A stretch of DNA of 64,000 nucleotides from Mycobacterium sp. M26. Lineage in GTDB: Bacteria > Actinomycetota > Actinomycetes > Mycobacteriales > Mycobacteriaceae. Under the pieces are notes generated by a model. That model searched no databases and was not told the origin of the DNA. It saw nothing but the letters and a program-made list of their open reading frames with translations. The position numbers were made by a program, and so were the translations under genes. The stretch is from the NCBI RefSeq assembly GCF_001494595.1, contig NZ_LN929908.1, positions 3,378,468 through 3,442,467 on the forward strand, in the 5' to 3' direction. Shown piece after piece: positions 8,649-17,103 of the stretch (positions within the stretch are counted from its first letter, which is position 1; every line of letters starts with the position of its first letter).

Positions 8649-9791
8649 ATGGACTTCAACCTGAGCAAAGAGCAAGAGCTGTTGCGCGACGGCCTGGGCA
8701 AGTTTCTGGCCACCCGCTACGAATTGGAGAAGAGCCGCACCGCCGCCAAGGTGGGCCTCGGCTGGCAACCCGAGATCTGGCGTGGCTTCGCCGAGGAACT
8801 GGGCATCCTGGGCGCCACCCTGCCTGAGTCGGCCGGCGGGATCGGCGGCGGCGCGACCGAAATCATGGTCATCGCAGAGGAATTGGGCCGCGCGCTGGTG
8901 ATCGAACCCTTCGTCGATACCGCGGTGGTGGCTGCCGGGCTGCTGCAACGCGCCGACGGACCGGCGTCCACCGCCCTGCTGGAACGCATTGTGGACGGTA
9001 CGGCGGTGGTCGCGGTGGCGGCTGCCGAACCGGGTTCCGGGGACCGCTGGAACAGCGTGTCCACCACCGCGGTCCGCGACGGTGCCGACTGGGTGCTCAC
9101 CGGGAGCAAAGCTGTCGTCGTCGGCGCCCCGATCGCCACCCACCTGCTGATCACCGCCCGAACCTCGGGACATGCCGATGAGGCCGAAGGTATTTCGCTA
9201 TTCCTCATCGAGTTCGACCCGGCCGCCCCGCCGCGCGGGCTGACGGTGCACGGCTTCCGCACCATCGATGACCGGCGTGCCGCCGACCTCGAGTTCGACG
9301 GGCTGCGGCTGCCGGTGGACGCCCTGCTCGACGACAACGTCTGGCCCTCGCTCGCCCAAGCCCGTGACGAGGGTGCGGCCGCGGTGTGTGCCGAAGCCGT
9401 CGGCGCGATGCGCAAGGTGCTCGCCGACACCGTCGACTACTGCAAGCAGCGCCAGCAGTTCGGCCAGCCGATCGGGTCGTTCCAGGTTCTGCAGCACCGC
9501 ATGGTGGACATGTACATGGAACTCGAGCAGGCCGTCTCCGCGGTTTATCTGGCCGTGCTCAACCTCTCTGCCGAAGCGCATGTACGGGCGAGGGCGGTAT
9601 CGGCGGCCAAGGTCACCGTCGGGCGTGCGGCCCGCTTCATCGGGCAGAACGCCGTGCAGCTGCACGGCGGTATGGGGATGACCGAGGAGCTGGCGATCGG
9701 CCACTACTTCAAGCGGCTCACAGCTGTGCAGTACGAGTTCGGCTCTACCGACTTCCACCGCAGCCGGTACGCGAAACTGACCCGCTCCTAG
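8649..9791 (+). CDS. Acyl-CoA dehydrogenase (FadE family), second of a pair
   Basis: A 380-residue acyl-CoA dehydrogenase-like protein starting directly after the TAA of the preceding FadE. It keeps the acyl-CoA dehydrogenase C-terminal domain (DYCKQRQQFGQPIGSFQ, QLHGGMGMTEELAIGHYFKR), but its middle domain is degenerate compared with the first copy: AAAEPGSGDRW in place of the EPEAGSD block. Unequal partners of this type are typical of heterotetrameric FadE enzymes where FAD sites form at the interface. The C-terminus overlaps the convergent SDR by 4 bp. Function beyond acyl-CoA oxidation is not determinable. Confidence 0.88.
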   Translation: MDFNLSKEQELLRDGLGKFLATRYELEKSRTAAKVGLGWQPEIWRGFAEELGILGATLPESAGGIGGGATEIMVIAEELGRALVIEPFVDTAVVAAGLLQRADGPASTALLERIVDGTAVVAVAAAEPGSGDRWNSVSTTAVRDGADWVLTGSKAVVVGAPIATHLLITARTSGHADEAEGISLFLIEFDPAAPPRGLTVHGFRTIDDRRAADLEFDGLRLPVDALLDDNVWPSLAQARDEGAAAVCAEAVGAMRKVLADTVDYCKQRQQFGQPIGSFQVLQHRMVDMYMELEQAVSAVYLAVLNLSAEAHVRARAVSAAKVTVGRAARFIGQNAVQLHGGMGMTEELAIGHYFKRLTAVQYEFGSTDFHRSRYAKLTRS

Positions 9792-10627
9792 GCGCTTTGG
9801 GCGGCCTTGCGGGCGCGCTCGCGCATCGAGGCGATCACCCCGCCGTCGTTGAGGATGTCGGTTCCGGTGAGGTAGGCGGCGCGGTCGCTGGCGCAGAACG
9901 CGAACAGCTCGGCCATTTCCTCGGCATGGCCCCACCGGGGCACGGCGAAGTCGGCGACCATCGCACCGGCTCCGGCCTGCTCTTCGAGCAGACCCATCTC
10001 GGTGTCCACCGACCCCGGTGACACCGAGACGATGCGCAGTCCGCGGCCGTTGAACCGTTCGGCCTGCGAGGTGCTGTACCACCGGACGAAGCATTTGCTC
10101 AGGCTGTAGGCCAGCCCGGAGCGCATCGCCTCCCCCGCGAGGTCGCAGGCCGCCAGCATCTCGGCGAGGAACCGTGCGTCATCGGTGAACGCGACATCGA
10201 AATGCTGGGTGGGCACGATCTCGTCGGGCAGCATGTGCGAGGCCATTGACGCGACGTTGACGATGGCGGCGCCCTGGCCGGCGACAGCGAAGAAGACCTC
10301 GTTGACGTGCAGCGTGCCCAGTGCGTTGGTGGTCATGATGTAGTCGGCATCGCCCATGCTGGGGCTCACCCCGGCGGTGTGGATCACCGAGGCGATCGGC
10401 CCGAGGGCGGCGGCAGTTTCGAACAGCCGGGTGACGGCGTCGCGGTCGGTCACGTCCCCGTGGAACGGCGTCGCCTCGATGCCGGCCTCGCTCAGCGTCG
10501 CGACCGCCTGCTCCAGCCGGTCGGCCCGTACGTCGCACAACACCAGGGCGTGATCGCGACCGACGATTCTGGCCGTGGCCAGGCCCATGCCGCCCGCCCC
10601 ACCTGTGATTACCGACACCCGAGTCAT
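9788..10627 (-). CDS. SDR-family NAD(P)-dependent oxidoreductase
   Basis: A 279-residue short-chain dehydrogenase/reductase. The N-terminal Rossmann motif is TGGAGGMG, followed by a CDVRAD block that suggests NAD(H) preference, and HTAG in the NNAG position. The catalytic residues are in YSLSK, with an upstream MASHM serine region. The C-terminal DILNDGGV is typical of classical SDRs. An insertion of about 25 residues lies between the serine strand and the catalytic tyrosine (PTQHFDVAFTDDARFL). The gene is convergent with the fadE pair, overlapping it by 4 bp, so it may act on the same catabolic route. A palindrome lies 9 bases upstream of the start. Confidence 0.88.
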   Translation of the reverse strand: MTRVSVITGGAGGMGLATARIVGRDHALVLCDVRADRLEQAVATLSEAGIEATPFHGDVTDRDAVTRLFETAAALGPIASVIHTAGVSPSMGDADYIMTTNALGTLHVNEVFFAVAGQGAAIVNVASMASHMLPDEIVPTQHFDVAFTDDARFLAEMLAACDLAGEAMRSGLAYSLSKCFVRWYSTSQAERFNGRGLRIVSVSPGSVDTEMGLLEEQAGAGAMVADFAVPRWGHAEEMAELFAFCASDRAAYLTGTDILNDGGVIASMRERARKAAQSA

Positions 10628-10632
10628 GTCGG

Positions 10633-10656
10633 TGAGCTTAGCTAAGCAACTGCTCA
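10633..10656. promoter_or_regulatory. Candidate operator upstream of the SDR gene
   Basis: GCTTAGCTAAGC (10636-10647) is a perfect 12-bp palindrome, nested within TGAGC...GCTCA half-sites (10633-10637 and 10652-10656). It is 9 bases from the SDR start on the opposite strand. It could be a repressor site; no regulator gene is adjacent. Confidence 0.4.
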
Positions 10657-10759
10657 GCGGAACTGTGGGGGTGTGCCTCTGCGTTAGAAAGTCGTCATCG
10701 GCGAGCGCCTGACAGATCGGCCGTCATTGGCTTGACTGATGTCAGAGAGGAGAGCGACC

Positions 10760-11398
10760 ATGCTCAGCAAGATTGCCAGTGCGGTGACGCAGGTCGCCGA
10801 GGCCGGCGGAACCATCGTCGGGATCCGGCACGGCACCGAGGAACCCGACTACACCGTGGTCCGTGAGATCGACGGCGTGCAGATCCGTCGTTACGGGACG
10901 CGTATCGCTGCCGAGACCACCGTCGACGCCGCCAACGAAGAGTCCAGCCGCAACGAGGGCTTCCGCAGGCTGGCGCGCTTCATCTTCGGGTCGAACTCGG
11001 CCAAGGACAAGATCGCGATGACCGCCCCGGTGGCCCAGCAGCAGAGCCAGAAGATTGCAATGACCGCCCCGGTGGCCACTCAGCGCGGCTCGACCGGCGA
11101 CTGGGTGATCCAGTTCTTCATGCCGTCGAAGTACACGATGGACACGCTGCCCACTCCGAAGGACGAGCGGGTCCGCCTGGTCGAGGTGCCCGGGGAGACC
11201 GTCGCCGTGCTGCGCTTCAACGGCTCCTACGGCCCCGACGCCGTCGCCGGCAAGACCAGCCAGCTGTTGGACACGTTGCGCCGCAACAACATCGACACCA
11301 TCGGCGAACCGCGATCGTGGTTCTACGATCCGCCGTGGACGGTGCCGTTCCTGCGTCGCAACGAGGTTCTCGTCACGGTGGCCGACACCGCGGCCTAG
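10760..11398 (+). CDS. SOUL/HBP-family heme-binding protein
   Basis: A 212-residue SOUL family protein. Visible features are the N-terminal EEPDYTVVREIDGVQIRRYG strand pair, the repeated phrase KIAMTAPVA (twice, about residues 85-105), and the C-terminal LRFNGSYGPDAVAGKTSQLL and DPPWTVPFLRRNEV blocks that define the fold. SOUL proteins bind heme or tetrapyrroles. No signal peptide is evident. The start is ATG 10760, placed 6 bases after AGAGAGGAGAG, in preference to 10739. It stands alone between the SDR and the sulfate-permease gene. Confidence 0.9.
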   Translation: MLSKIASAVTQVAEAGGTIVGIRHGTEEPDYTVVREIDGVQIRRYGTRIAAETTVDAANEESSRNEGFRRLARFIFGSNSAKDKIAMTAPVAQQQSQKIAMTAPVATQRGSTGDWVIQFFMPSKYTMDTLPTPKDERVRLVEVPGETVAVLRFNGSYGPDAVAGKTSQLLDTLRRNNIDTIGEPRSWFYDPPWTVPFLRRNEVLVTVADTAA

Positions 11399-11451
11399 CC
11401 GTATCTCGGCTTCCCGCGAACCGTAGCCCGGACGATGTCACAATTCCGGGC

Positions 11452-13119
11452 GTGCCCCATTCGCCCTGGCTGATCCCGGCCATCCGGCCCTATCACGCCC
11501 GTTGGTTGCGGGCCGATATCGTGGCCGGGCTCAGCACCGGGGCGGTCGTGATCCCGTTGGCGATGGCGTACGCCACCGTTGCCAACGTTCCGGTGCAGAT
11601 GGGCCTGTACACGTGCATCTTCCCGGTGATCGTGTACGCCTTCATCGGCGGCGCCCGGGCCGTCAGCGTCAGCACCACATCGACGGTGTCCACACTGACC
11701 GCGTCGACCATGCTAGCCGGCGGGATACTGATCGGCTCCACCGACCAGCGCGGCGACCTGGTGACGCTGACGCTTCTGGTCGGGCTATTCCTGTTGATTG
11801 CCAGGGTGTTTCGGCTCGGCATGCTGGTGGACAACATCAGCGACATGACGCTGGTCGGCATCAAGATCGCGGTCGGCCTCACCGTCGCCGCCGCGCAGCT
11901 GCCGCGGTTGCTCGGCGTACCGCCGCATCCCAACACCACCGGATTCGTCCGGGTGGCATGGGCAGCGCTGTCTCAGGTTCGCCAAGCCAGCCCGGTGACG
12001 GTGGGTATCTCCGCGCTCAGCATCGCGGTTCTGGTGGCGCTGGCACGGTTTGCCGCCCGGATTCCGGGACCGCTGGTGGTCATCGCCGCCGGAATCGCGG
12101 CCAGCGGTCTGCTGGCGCTCCCCGCTCACGGGGTGGCGCTGATCCCGCCAGTGCCCTCCGGGCTGCCGCTACCCGAACTGCCGCACCTCGACCACCACAT
12201 CGTGCCCCTGCTTCCGGGTGCGCTGGCGATCGCCGTGATGGCGTTCCTGGAGTCCATCGCCGTTGCCCGCACCTCGCGGCGCGCCGGTGAGGCGCCGATC
12301 GAACCCGATCGTGAACTCCTGGCGCTGGGGGTGGCTTCGGTGGCCGGATCGTTCTTCCACTCACTGCCGCCGGCCGGGGGTTTCGCCCAGACCGCGGTGA
12401 ACCTGCGCTCCGGGGCGCGCAGTCAGATCAGCGGCCTGGTGATGGCGGCGCTGGCGATTCTGGTGGCGTTGGTGGTCGCCCCGATCCTCGACCGACTCCC
12501 CCAGGCGGTGCTCGGCGCGGTCGTGGTGGTGGCGGTTTCACGTCTGGTCGACATCGAGGCGCTGCGTCGGCTGTACCGGATCAACCCGCGAGAGTGCCTG
12601 GGCGCCATTGCTGTTGCCGCTCTGGGGCTGGCATTCGGGCTCATCGTGGCGGTGGTGGTAGCCGTGGCGGTGACCCTGCTGATGGTGCTGCATGTGGTCA
12701 ACAGTCCGCATGTGGTGCAAGTGCTGCGCCGGGAATCCGGTGCATGGGTGGAGGAGCCGGAGAACGCGCCGCTGACGGCGGCCGATCCACTGGTGCTGCG
12801 CTGCCTGGTTCCGCTGTACGCGGCCAACGTGCGCCCCAACATCGCCGCGATCCGCACCGCCGCGCTGGAGGCCGAGACCACGCCGAGCGTCGTGGTTCTG
12901 GATCTGGTGCGTCAGACCGTCTTGGAGTCGACGGTGCTGCACATCCTGGTGGACCTCGATCTCGAAATGTCCGGCTCCGGTGTGCGGCTGATGTTCACCG
13001 GGCTGCCTGAGCGGGCCTTGCACACGGTGGGGCGCACCCGGTGGTGGCATCAGGTGAGCGCCGACGGGCGCTACCACCCCGACCTCGACAGCGCGCTGCA
13101 GGCCGCCGAGCAGCGCTGA
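11452..13119 (+). CDS. SulP-family anion (sulfate) permease with STAS domain
   Basis: A 555-residue SulP transporter. It opens with WLIPAIRPYHARWLRADIVAG and continues with about 10-12 hydrophobic helices including GLSTGAVVIPLAMAYATVAN and the SLPPAGGFAQTAVNLRSGAR block. A cytoplasmic STAS domain (about residues 425-550) carries VVVLDLVRQTVLESTVLHIL. These permeases move sulfate or other anions, and the substrate is not decided by sequence. The start is GTG 11452; the open frame runs back to 11317, but that part overlaps the SOUL gene. No clear Shine-Dalgarno was seen, so the start is less certain than the family. Confidence 0.88.
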   Translation: MPHSPWLIPAIRPYHARWLRADIVAGLSTGAVVIPLAMAYATVANVPVQMGLYTCIFPVIVYAFIGGARAVSVSTTSTVSTLTASTMLAGGILIGSTDQRGDLVTLTLLVGLFLLIARVFRLGMLVDNISDMTLVGIKIAVGLTVAAAQLPRLLGVPPHPNTTGFVRVAWAALSQVRQASPVTVGISALSIAVLVALARFAARIPGPLVVIAAGIAASGLLALPAHGVALIPPVPSGLPLPELPHLDHHIVPLLPGALAIAVMAFLESIAVARTSRRAGEAPIEPDRELLALGVASVAGSFFHSLPPAGGFAQTAVNLRSGARSQISGLVMAALAILVALVVAPILDRLPQAVLGAVVVVAVSRLVDIEALRRLYRINPRECLGAIAVAALGLAFGLIVAVVVAVAVTLLMVLHVVNSPHVVQVLRRESGAWVEEPENAPLTAADPLVLRCLVPLYAANVRPNIAAIRTAALEAETTPSVVVLDLVRQTVLESTVLHILVDLDLEMSGSGVRLMFTGLPERALHTVGRTRWWHQVSADGRYHPDLDSALQAAEQR

Positions 13120-13131
13120 GTCGCCCGCCCG

Positions 13132-13599
13132 TCAGGAGGCCGGTGCGGCTGTGGGCGCGGGGGTCTCGGCCGCCGGGGCCGAGGACCCGACCGGACCGGA
13201 CGGGGCCGCGGACTGCCCGGGCCCGGCATTCGCACTCATCGGTCGCTGAGCCAGCAGCAACAGCGCGTCGCCCATGGTGACGTCCTGGGTCTGGATGGCA
13301 TGCCAGATATCGCGCAGGTAGCCCATGTTGCGGGTCTGCGTCGGGGCGTCGGTGGTGCCCGGCGGCAGGTTGTCGGGGCTCGGCAGATGCGGCACGCCGT
13401 CGGTGAGCGGACTGGACGCGGCCACCGCGGGCGGGCTGGCCGGATCGGCGGGCACCACCGGCACCACCGGCGTCGGCGTCGGCGCCGGGGCCGGCGGGTC
13501 AGCGGGGTCGGCCATCGCGGTGGGTGCACCCAGAAGGGCCAGCCCGGCCCCGAGTGTGGCAAGGCCCAGGCAGGCGCGGCGCGCCAGAGTGTTCGTCAT
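13132..13599 (-). CDS. Secreted Pro/Ala-rich protein of unknown function
   Basis: A 155-residue protein with a clear signal peptide (RRACLGLATLGAGLALLGAP, cleavage probably after TAMA-DP), then a low-complexity Pro/Ala/Val region, a central hydrophilic-to-amphipathic block NMGYLRDIWHAIQTQDVTMG that looks structured (about residues 90-118), and an Ala/Pro/Ser-rich tail. GGAGG precedes the ATG. It is convergent with the SulP gene and divergent from the PAS-ANTAR gene. I recognise the style as a mycobacterial exported or wall-associated small protein but cannot assign a function. Confidence 0.7.
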   Translation of the reverse strand: MTNTLARRACLGLATLGAGLALLGAPTAMADPADPPAPAPTPTPVVPVVPADPASPPAVAASSPLTDGVPHLPSPDNLPPGTTDAPTQTRNMGYLRDIWHAIQTQDVTMGDALLLLAQRPMSANAGPGQSAAPSGPVGSSAPAAETPAPTAAPAS

Positions 13600-13917
13600 G
13601 GTTCCTCCGCGGTCGTTCCGGACGGCGGAAACCGGTCGATATCGGCCGGTCAGCGCCCCTCTACCGGTGATTCCGATGCTGCGTCCATTTTGTTACACCC
13701 GTCACTCTCGTCACCCGCGTTTCACCGAATTCGGGAACACTCGGTGTCGCCGACGCGCCAGCTTGAAACACCCCTGCCCCGGGTGTAAGACTTCGATGCC
13801 CGCAGAACCTGGGAATCCGGGGGTTCTGGCGCGCCTGAAGTTCCGAAATTTCTCAGCTGATGCGGCCGTTCCGACTAGAAATGGCGAACAGAATGCTGTT
13901 CGGACAGGGGTAAGGCA
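13600..13917. other. Divergent intergenic region (318 bp)
   Basis: Between a secreted-protein gene on the minus strand and the PAS-ANTAR gene on the plus strand. It must hold both promoters, but I could not place convincing -35/-10 pairs. The only clear structure is the 18-bp dyad at 13885-13902. No tRNA or credible small ORF was seen. Confidence 0.6.
13885..13902 (+). promoter_or_regulatory. Hairpin/operator just upstream of the PAS-ANTAR gene
   Basis: A perfect dyad CGAACAG-AATG-CTGTTCG ends 15 bases before the ATG at 13918. It could be a protein-binding site or a leader RNA hairpin. The half-sites resemble LexA half-sites (CGAAC/GTTCG), but the spacing is 8 rather than about 4, so an SOS box is unlikely. 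ANTAR proteins bind RNA hairpins, so autoregulation is a possible idea, without evidence. Confidence 0.45.
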
Positions 13918-14616
13918 ATGCAGGTTCCGGGTGACGATCCAGTGACCGGGGGCGCCGACGTCGGTCGCGGCGAGCCCGGCGGCCCGCAGCGGGTCGGCTG
14001 GTTCCGGTTCTACTTCGATGACGATCGCTGGGAATGGTCACCCGAGGTCCAACTCCTGCACGGCTATGAGCCCGGCACCGTTTCCCCCACCACCGAGTTG
14101 GTGCTGTCGCACAAGCACCCCGACGACTACCAGGCCGTCGCGGCCACCCTCGACGAGGTCCGCCGCCAGCATCAGGCGTTCAGCACCCGGCACCGGATCA
14201 TCGACACCGCGGGCCGCATCCACCACGTCATCGTGGTGGCCGACAAACTGCTCGACGACGACGGCGAGGTCATCGGCACCCACGGCTTCTACGTGGACGT
14301 CAGCCCCACCGAAGATCACCAGCAGAAGCGACTGACCCAGGCGATCGCCGAGATCGCCGAGAACCGGGCGGCGATCGAGCAGGCCAAGGGCATGCTGATG
14401 GTCGTGTACGGCATCGAGGCCGACGCCGCGTTCGACCTGCTGCGCTGGCGGTCCCAGGAAGCCAACGTCAAGCTCCGCCTGCTCGCCGAACAGGTGGTCG
14501 CCGACTTCGTCCGGCTCACCCAGGGCGAGAAGGCTCCGCCTCGCTCGGCCTACGACAACCTGCTGCTGACCGCCGACCGCCGCATCGGCAGTTCGCCCGA
14601 GCCGCAACCGTACTGA
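13918..14616 (+). CDS. PAS-ANTAR signal-transduction protein
   Basis: A 232-residue regulator. Residues about 25-130 form a PAS fold of the PAS_3 type: RFYFDDDRWEWSPEVQLLHG, LSHKHPDDY, RHRIIDTAGRIHHVIVVAD and GTHGFYVDVS. Residues about 138-200 form an ANTAR domain (IAEIAENRAAIEQAKGMLM, then AFDLLRWRSQEANVKLRLLA). ANTAR domains bind dual-hexaloop RNA hairpins and act as antiterminators; the PAS module would sense the signal. There is no kinase or receiver domain, so the signal acts directly on the protein. Such proteins are common in mycobacteria. No target hairpin was proven nearby. Confidence 0.9.
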   Translation: MQVPGDDPVTGGADVGRGEPGGPQRVGWFRFYFDDDRWEWSPEVQLLHGYEPGTVSPTTELVLSHKHPDDYQAVAATLDEVRRQHQAFSTRHRIIDTAGRIHHVIVVADKLLDDDGEVIGTHGFYVDVSPTEDHQQKRLTQAIAEIAENRAAIEQAKGMLMVVYGIEADAAFDLLRWRSQEANVKLRLLAEQVVADFVRLTQGEKAPPRSAYDNLLLTADRRIGSSPEPQPY

Positions 14617-14636
14617 GCCCCGCCTATGCTCCGGTG

Positions 14637-15545
14637 ATGCCCGAGCGCACCATCACAGCGCGGGTGGCGGGGTCGCTGCGTGCCCGCCCACTCGTCTGGT
14701 TCTTCGTCCTGTCCTACGGCGTGACCTGGCTGCTGTGGGCGCCACTGGTGTTCAGCGGGGTGCCGGCGTTCTCCGAGACCACCCACACCCCGTCGTGGTA
14801 CGCGCTGCCCGCCGTCGCCATCGGGGTCACCGGCACGGCGTTCTTCATGACCGCGGTGACGCAGGGACGCGCCGGGGTTCGTCGGCTGCTGGCGCGCCTG
14901 ACGAACTGGCGGGTCGCCCCGGTGTGGTTCGCAGTGGCGATCCTGTTCATCCCCGTCGGCCAGGTGCTTGTCACCGCGGCGCTGGTGAGCCCGGAAGCGC
15001 TCCGGGCGCTGACGCCGTCGGCGCTGGCGATCTACCCCTCCTCGTACATCGCCCACTTCGTCTTCGGACCGCTGTTCGAGGAGTCGGGCTGGCGCGGCTT
15101 CGCCCTGCCGCGCCTGCAACACCGGTACGGTCCAGTACGCGCGACGCTGCTCCTCGGACTGCTCTGGAGCGGCTGGCACTTCTTCCTTTACGCCCCGTCG
15201 TGGTTCGCCGGAGGTGCCGTCAATGGTGTTGTGGGCGTTGCCATTTTCGTGGTCTTCACCACCAGCATCAGCTTCCTGTTCACCTGGCTGTTCAACAACA
15301 CCGGGGCCAGTCTGCTGTTGGCCATCCTGTTGCACGGATCGGTCGACGGCACCGCCACCTATCTGCTGCGGCTGGCCGACAAGGGGGTGATCTCCTCGGA
15401 CGTCGCCAGCTTCAGCGGCCAGTTCGGCGTGTTGATCCTGTGCCTGGTCACGGCCCTCGTTCTGGTGATCGTGACCCGGCGACAGCTGGGCTATCCGCGG
15501 TACCGCGACGGCTCCGAGCGCCTCGACATCGGCGACGCGCACTGA
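14637..15545 (+). CDS. CPBP-family intramembrane metalloprotease
   Basis: A 302-residue membrane protein with about eight hydrophobic segments. It carries the CPBP/Abi (Rce1-like) catalytic motifs FEESGWRGFALPRLQ (paired Glu plus Arg), GLLWSGWHFFLYAP (His), and a later LLLAILLHGSVDG (His). Family members include prenyl-protein CAAX proteases and bacteriocin self-immunity proteins; most bacterial ones have no known substrate. The ATG at 14637 is used; a GTG one codon earlier is also possible. It is closely followed by the VanX-type gene, 20 bases downstream, so the two may be cotranscribed. Confidence 0.85.
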   Translation: MPERTITARVAGSLRARPLVWFFVLSYGVTWLLWAPLVFSGVPAFSETTHTPSWYALPAVAIGVTGTAFFMTAVTQGRAGVRRLLARLTNWRVAPVWFAVAILFIPVGQVLVTAALVSPEALRALTPSALAIYPSSYIAHFVFGPLFEESGWRGFALPRLQHRYGPVRATLLLGLLWSGWHFFLYAPSWFAGGAVNGVVGVAIFVVFTTSISFLFTWLFNNTGASLLLAILLHGSVDGTATYLLRLADKGVISSDVASFSGQFGVLILCLVTALVLVIVTRRQLGYPRYRDGSERLDIGDAH

Positions 15546-15565
15546 CCGACGGGCACAATGCAGGC

Positions 15566-16234
15566 ATGCGCTGCTTCGCCCGCCGGAACGCCGCCGTGAT
15601 CGCGCTGGTCGTCGCTATCGTCCTGGCGCCGGCGGCAGCCGCCGCTCCGGACGCTGGTGTGCCGCCGGTGAGCCCGCAGGCCGCGGCGGCAGGTTTCGTC
15701 GACGTGCGCACCGTGGTGCCTGACGCGATCGTCGATATGCGCTATGCCACGGCGGACAACTTCACCGGTGTGCAGCTCTATCCCGCCGATGCGCGGTGCC
15801 TGGTGCATGAGTCGATGGCGCCGGGCCTGGCGACGGCAGCGCAGACGCTGCGGGCGCAGGGCGATCAGCTGGTGTTCTGGGACTGCTATCGCCCGCACGA
15901 CGTGCAGGTGAGGATGTTCGAGGTGGTGTCGAACCCGGCCTGGGTGGCCAAACCCGGGCCGTATGCGCGCAGCCACGAGGCGGGCCGCTCGGTGGACGTG
16001 ACACTGGCCGAACAGGGTCGCCTGGTGGACATGGGCACCGGTTTCGACGACTTCTCCCCGCGCGCCACCGCGTATGCGACCGACGGGGTCAGCGCCCAGG
16101 CCCAGGCCAACCGGGCGCGGCTACGCGCGGCCATGGCCGCCGGCGGGCTGGCGCCGTACTCGGGTGAATGGTGGCATTTCGACGGCCCCGGCGCCGGCGT
16201 GCAGCGGCCGATTCTCGACGTGCCCGTCGACTGA
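15566..16234 (+). CDS. Secreted VanX-type D-Ala-D-Ala dipeptidase (peptidase M15D)
   Basis: A 222-residue exported zinc dipeptidase. A signal peptide spans about residues 1-27 (NAAVIALVVAIVLAPAAAAA). The VanX core follows: DMRYATADNF, FWDCYRPHDVQ, and the metal site SHEAGRSVDV (His137, Asp144) with EWWHFD (Glu201 as base, His204 as ligand). The His-x6-Asp and Glu-x2-His spacings match VanX. It would cleave D-Ala-D-Ala outside the membrane. A resistance role is not implied: no vanHA ligase genes are nearby, and chromosomal homologues usually serve wall recycling. The true start is ATG 15566, within a much longer open frame. Confidence 0.9.
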   Translation: MRCFARRNAAVIALVVAIVLAPAAAAAPDAGVPPVSPQAAAAGFVDVRTVVPDAIVDMRYATADNFTGVQLYPADARCLVHESMAPGLATAAQTLRAQGDQLVFWDCYRPHDVQVRMFEVVSNPAWVAKPGPYARSHEAGRSVDVTLAEQGRLVDMGTGFDDFSPRATAYATDGVSAQAQANRARLRAAMAAGGLAPYSGEWWHFDGPGAGVQRPILDVPVD

Positions 16235-16240
16235 CGTCGC

Positions 16241-17095
16241 TCACCCCAGCAGCGGGTGGCGATGGCTGGTCATCTCCGTGAGCGCATCCTGCATCGCCGC
16301 ATGGACCCGCTCACCGAAAGCGTCGGCATCCTCGCCCGGCGCGGCGGTGGTGGCCGCCAACACTCGGGTCTGCAGTTTGGTGGGCAGCGGCAGGTAGGGC
16401 ACCATGCCGACGGCACCGATGTTGAAGCCCCACGGCAGCGAGATGCTGGCCGGCAGCGCCTTGACCCGCAGCAGCTTGTCCAGCCGAAGCGCCCGGGCCA
16501 GCCGCTCACCACTGGTGAGCACCAGCAGCGACTCCCCCGCTCCGGCGGTCACGATCGGCACGATGGGGACCTTCTCCTCCATCGCCAGGCGGGCGAATCC
16601 TCTGCGACCGCCGAACACGATCTGGTTGCGCTCGCTCCACGACTTGGCCGCATCCAGGTCACCGCCGGGGAAGACCACCACGTGCTGGCCTGCCGCGAAC
16701 GCGGCGTGGGCGCTCTCCCGGCTGGCGGGCCGGGCACCGAGATGCTCGACGATCGGCCCGACCCCCAGCGTCCAGGCCAGCTGGTGGGTCAGGAAGGTGA
16801 CTGGCCGGTCCACCGCCAGCTCCTCGAGCACCGCCCCCACCGCCAGCACGTTGAGGTCCACGATCCCACCGAAGCCGTGGTTGGCCACGAACAAGACAGG
16901 TTCACGCAGAGCTGTTGTCTCCAGCTCGATCTCGAGCCGGTTGTAACGGCGGACGAAGTCGATCGCCATCCGGCGGACTGTCTGCAGGGCGGAGTCCAGC
17001 ACGCCGGACTCCTTCTCGACGCCCTCTTCAACCGCGTCGAGGAGGGCGTCGGCGAGCCGGTCCACGTCGGCGTCGTGCTGCGCCCCGTCTGCCAT
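16241..17095 (-). CDS. LPLAT-superfamily acyltransferase
   Basis: A 284-residue acyltransferase of the lysophospholipid acyltransferase superfamily. It contains FVANHGFGGIVDLN, a His-x6-Asp variant of the NHx4D active site, then VVVFPGGDLDAAKSW and later PIVPIVTAGAGES. This pattern fits the diacylglycerol-acyltransferase-like branch of LPLATs rather than classical PlsC. It has no strong membrane helix. ATG 17095 is preferred; a TTG at 17107 would overlap the upstream ppdK stop. It follows ppdK by 8 bases on the same strand, so cotranscription is likely. Acyl acceptor unknown. Confidence 0.82.
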   Translation of the reverse strand: MADGAQHDADVDRLADALLDAVEEGVEKESGVLDSALQTVRRMAIDFVRRYNRLEIELETTALREPVLFVANHGFGGIVDLNVLAVGAVLEELAVDRPVTFLTHQLAWTLGVGPIVEHLGARPASRESAHAAFAAGQHVVVFPGGDLDAAKSWSERNQIVFGGRRGFARLAMEEKVPIVPIVTAGAGESLLVLTSGERLARALRLDKLLRVKALPASISLPWGFNIGAVGMVPYLPLPTKLQTRVLAATTAAPGEDADAFGERVHAAMQDALTEMTSHRHPLLG

Positions 17096-17103
17096 GCCGC
17101 GAC

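Noticed and set aside
10633..10656. KstR-type operator
   Set aside because: The palindrome GCTTAGCTAAGC does not match TNNAACNNGTTNNA.
13885..13902. LexA (SOS) box
   Set aside because: Half-sites CGAAC and GTTCG are present, but the 8-nt gap is twice the mycobacterial SOS spacing.
15566..16234. Vancomycin resistance gene
   Set aside because: VanX-like chemistry alone is not resistance; vanH, vanA and vanRS are not adjacent.
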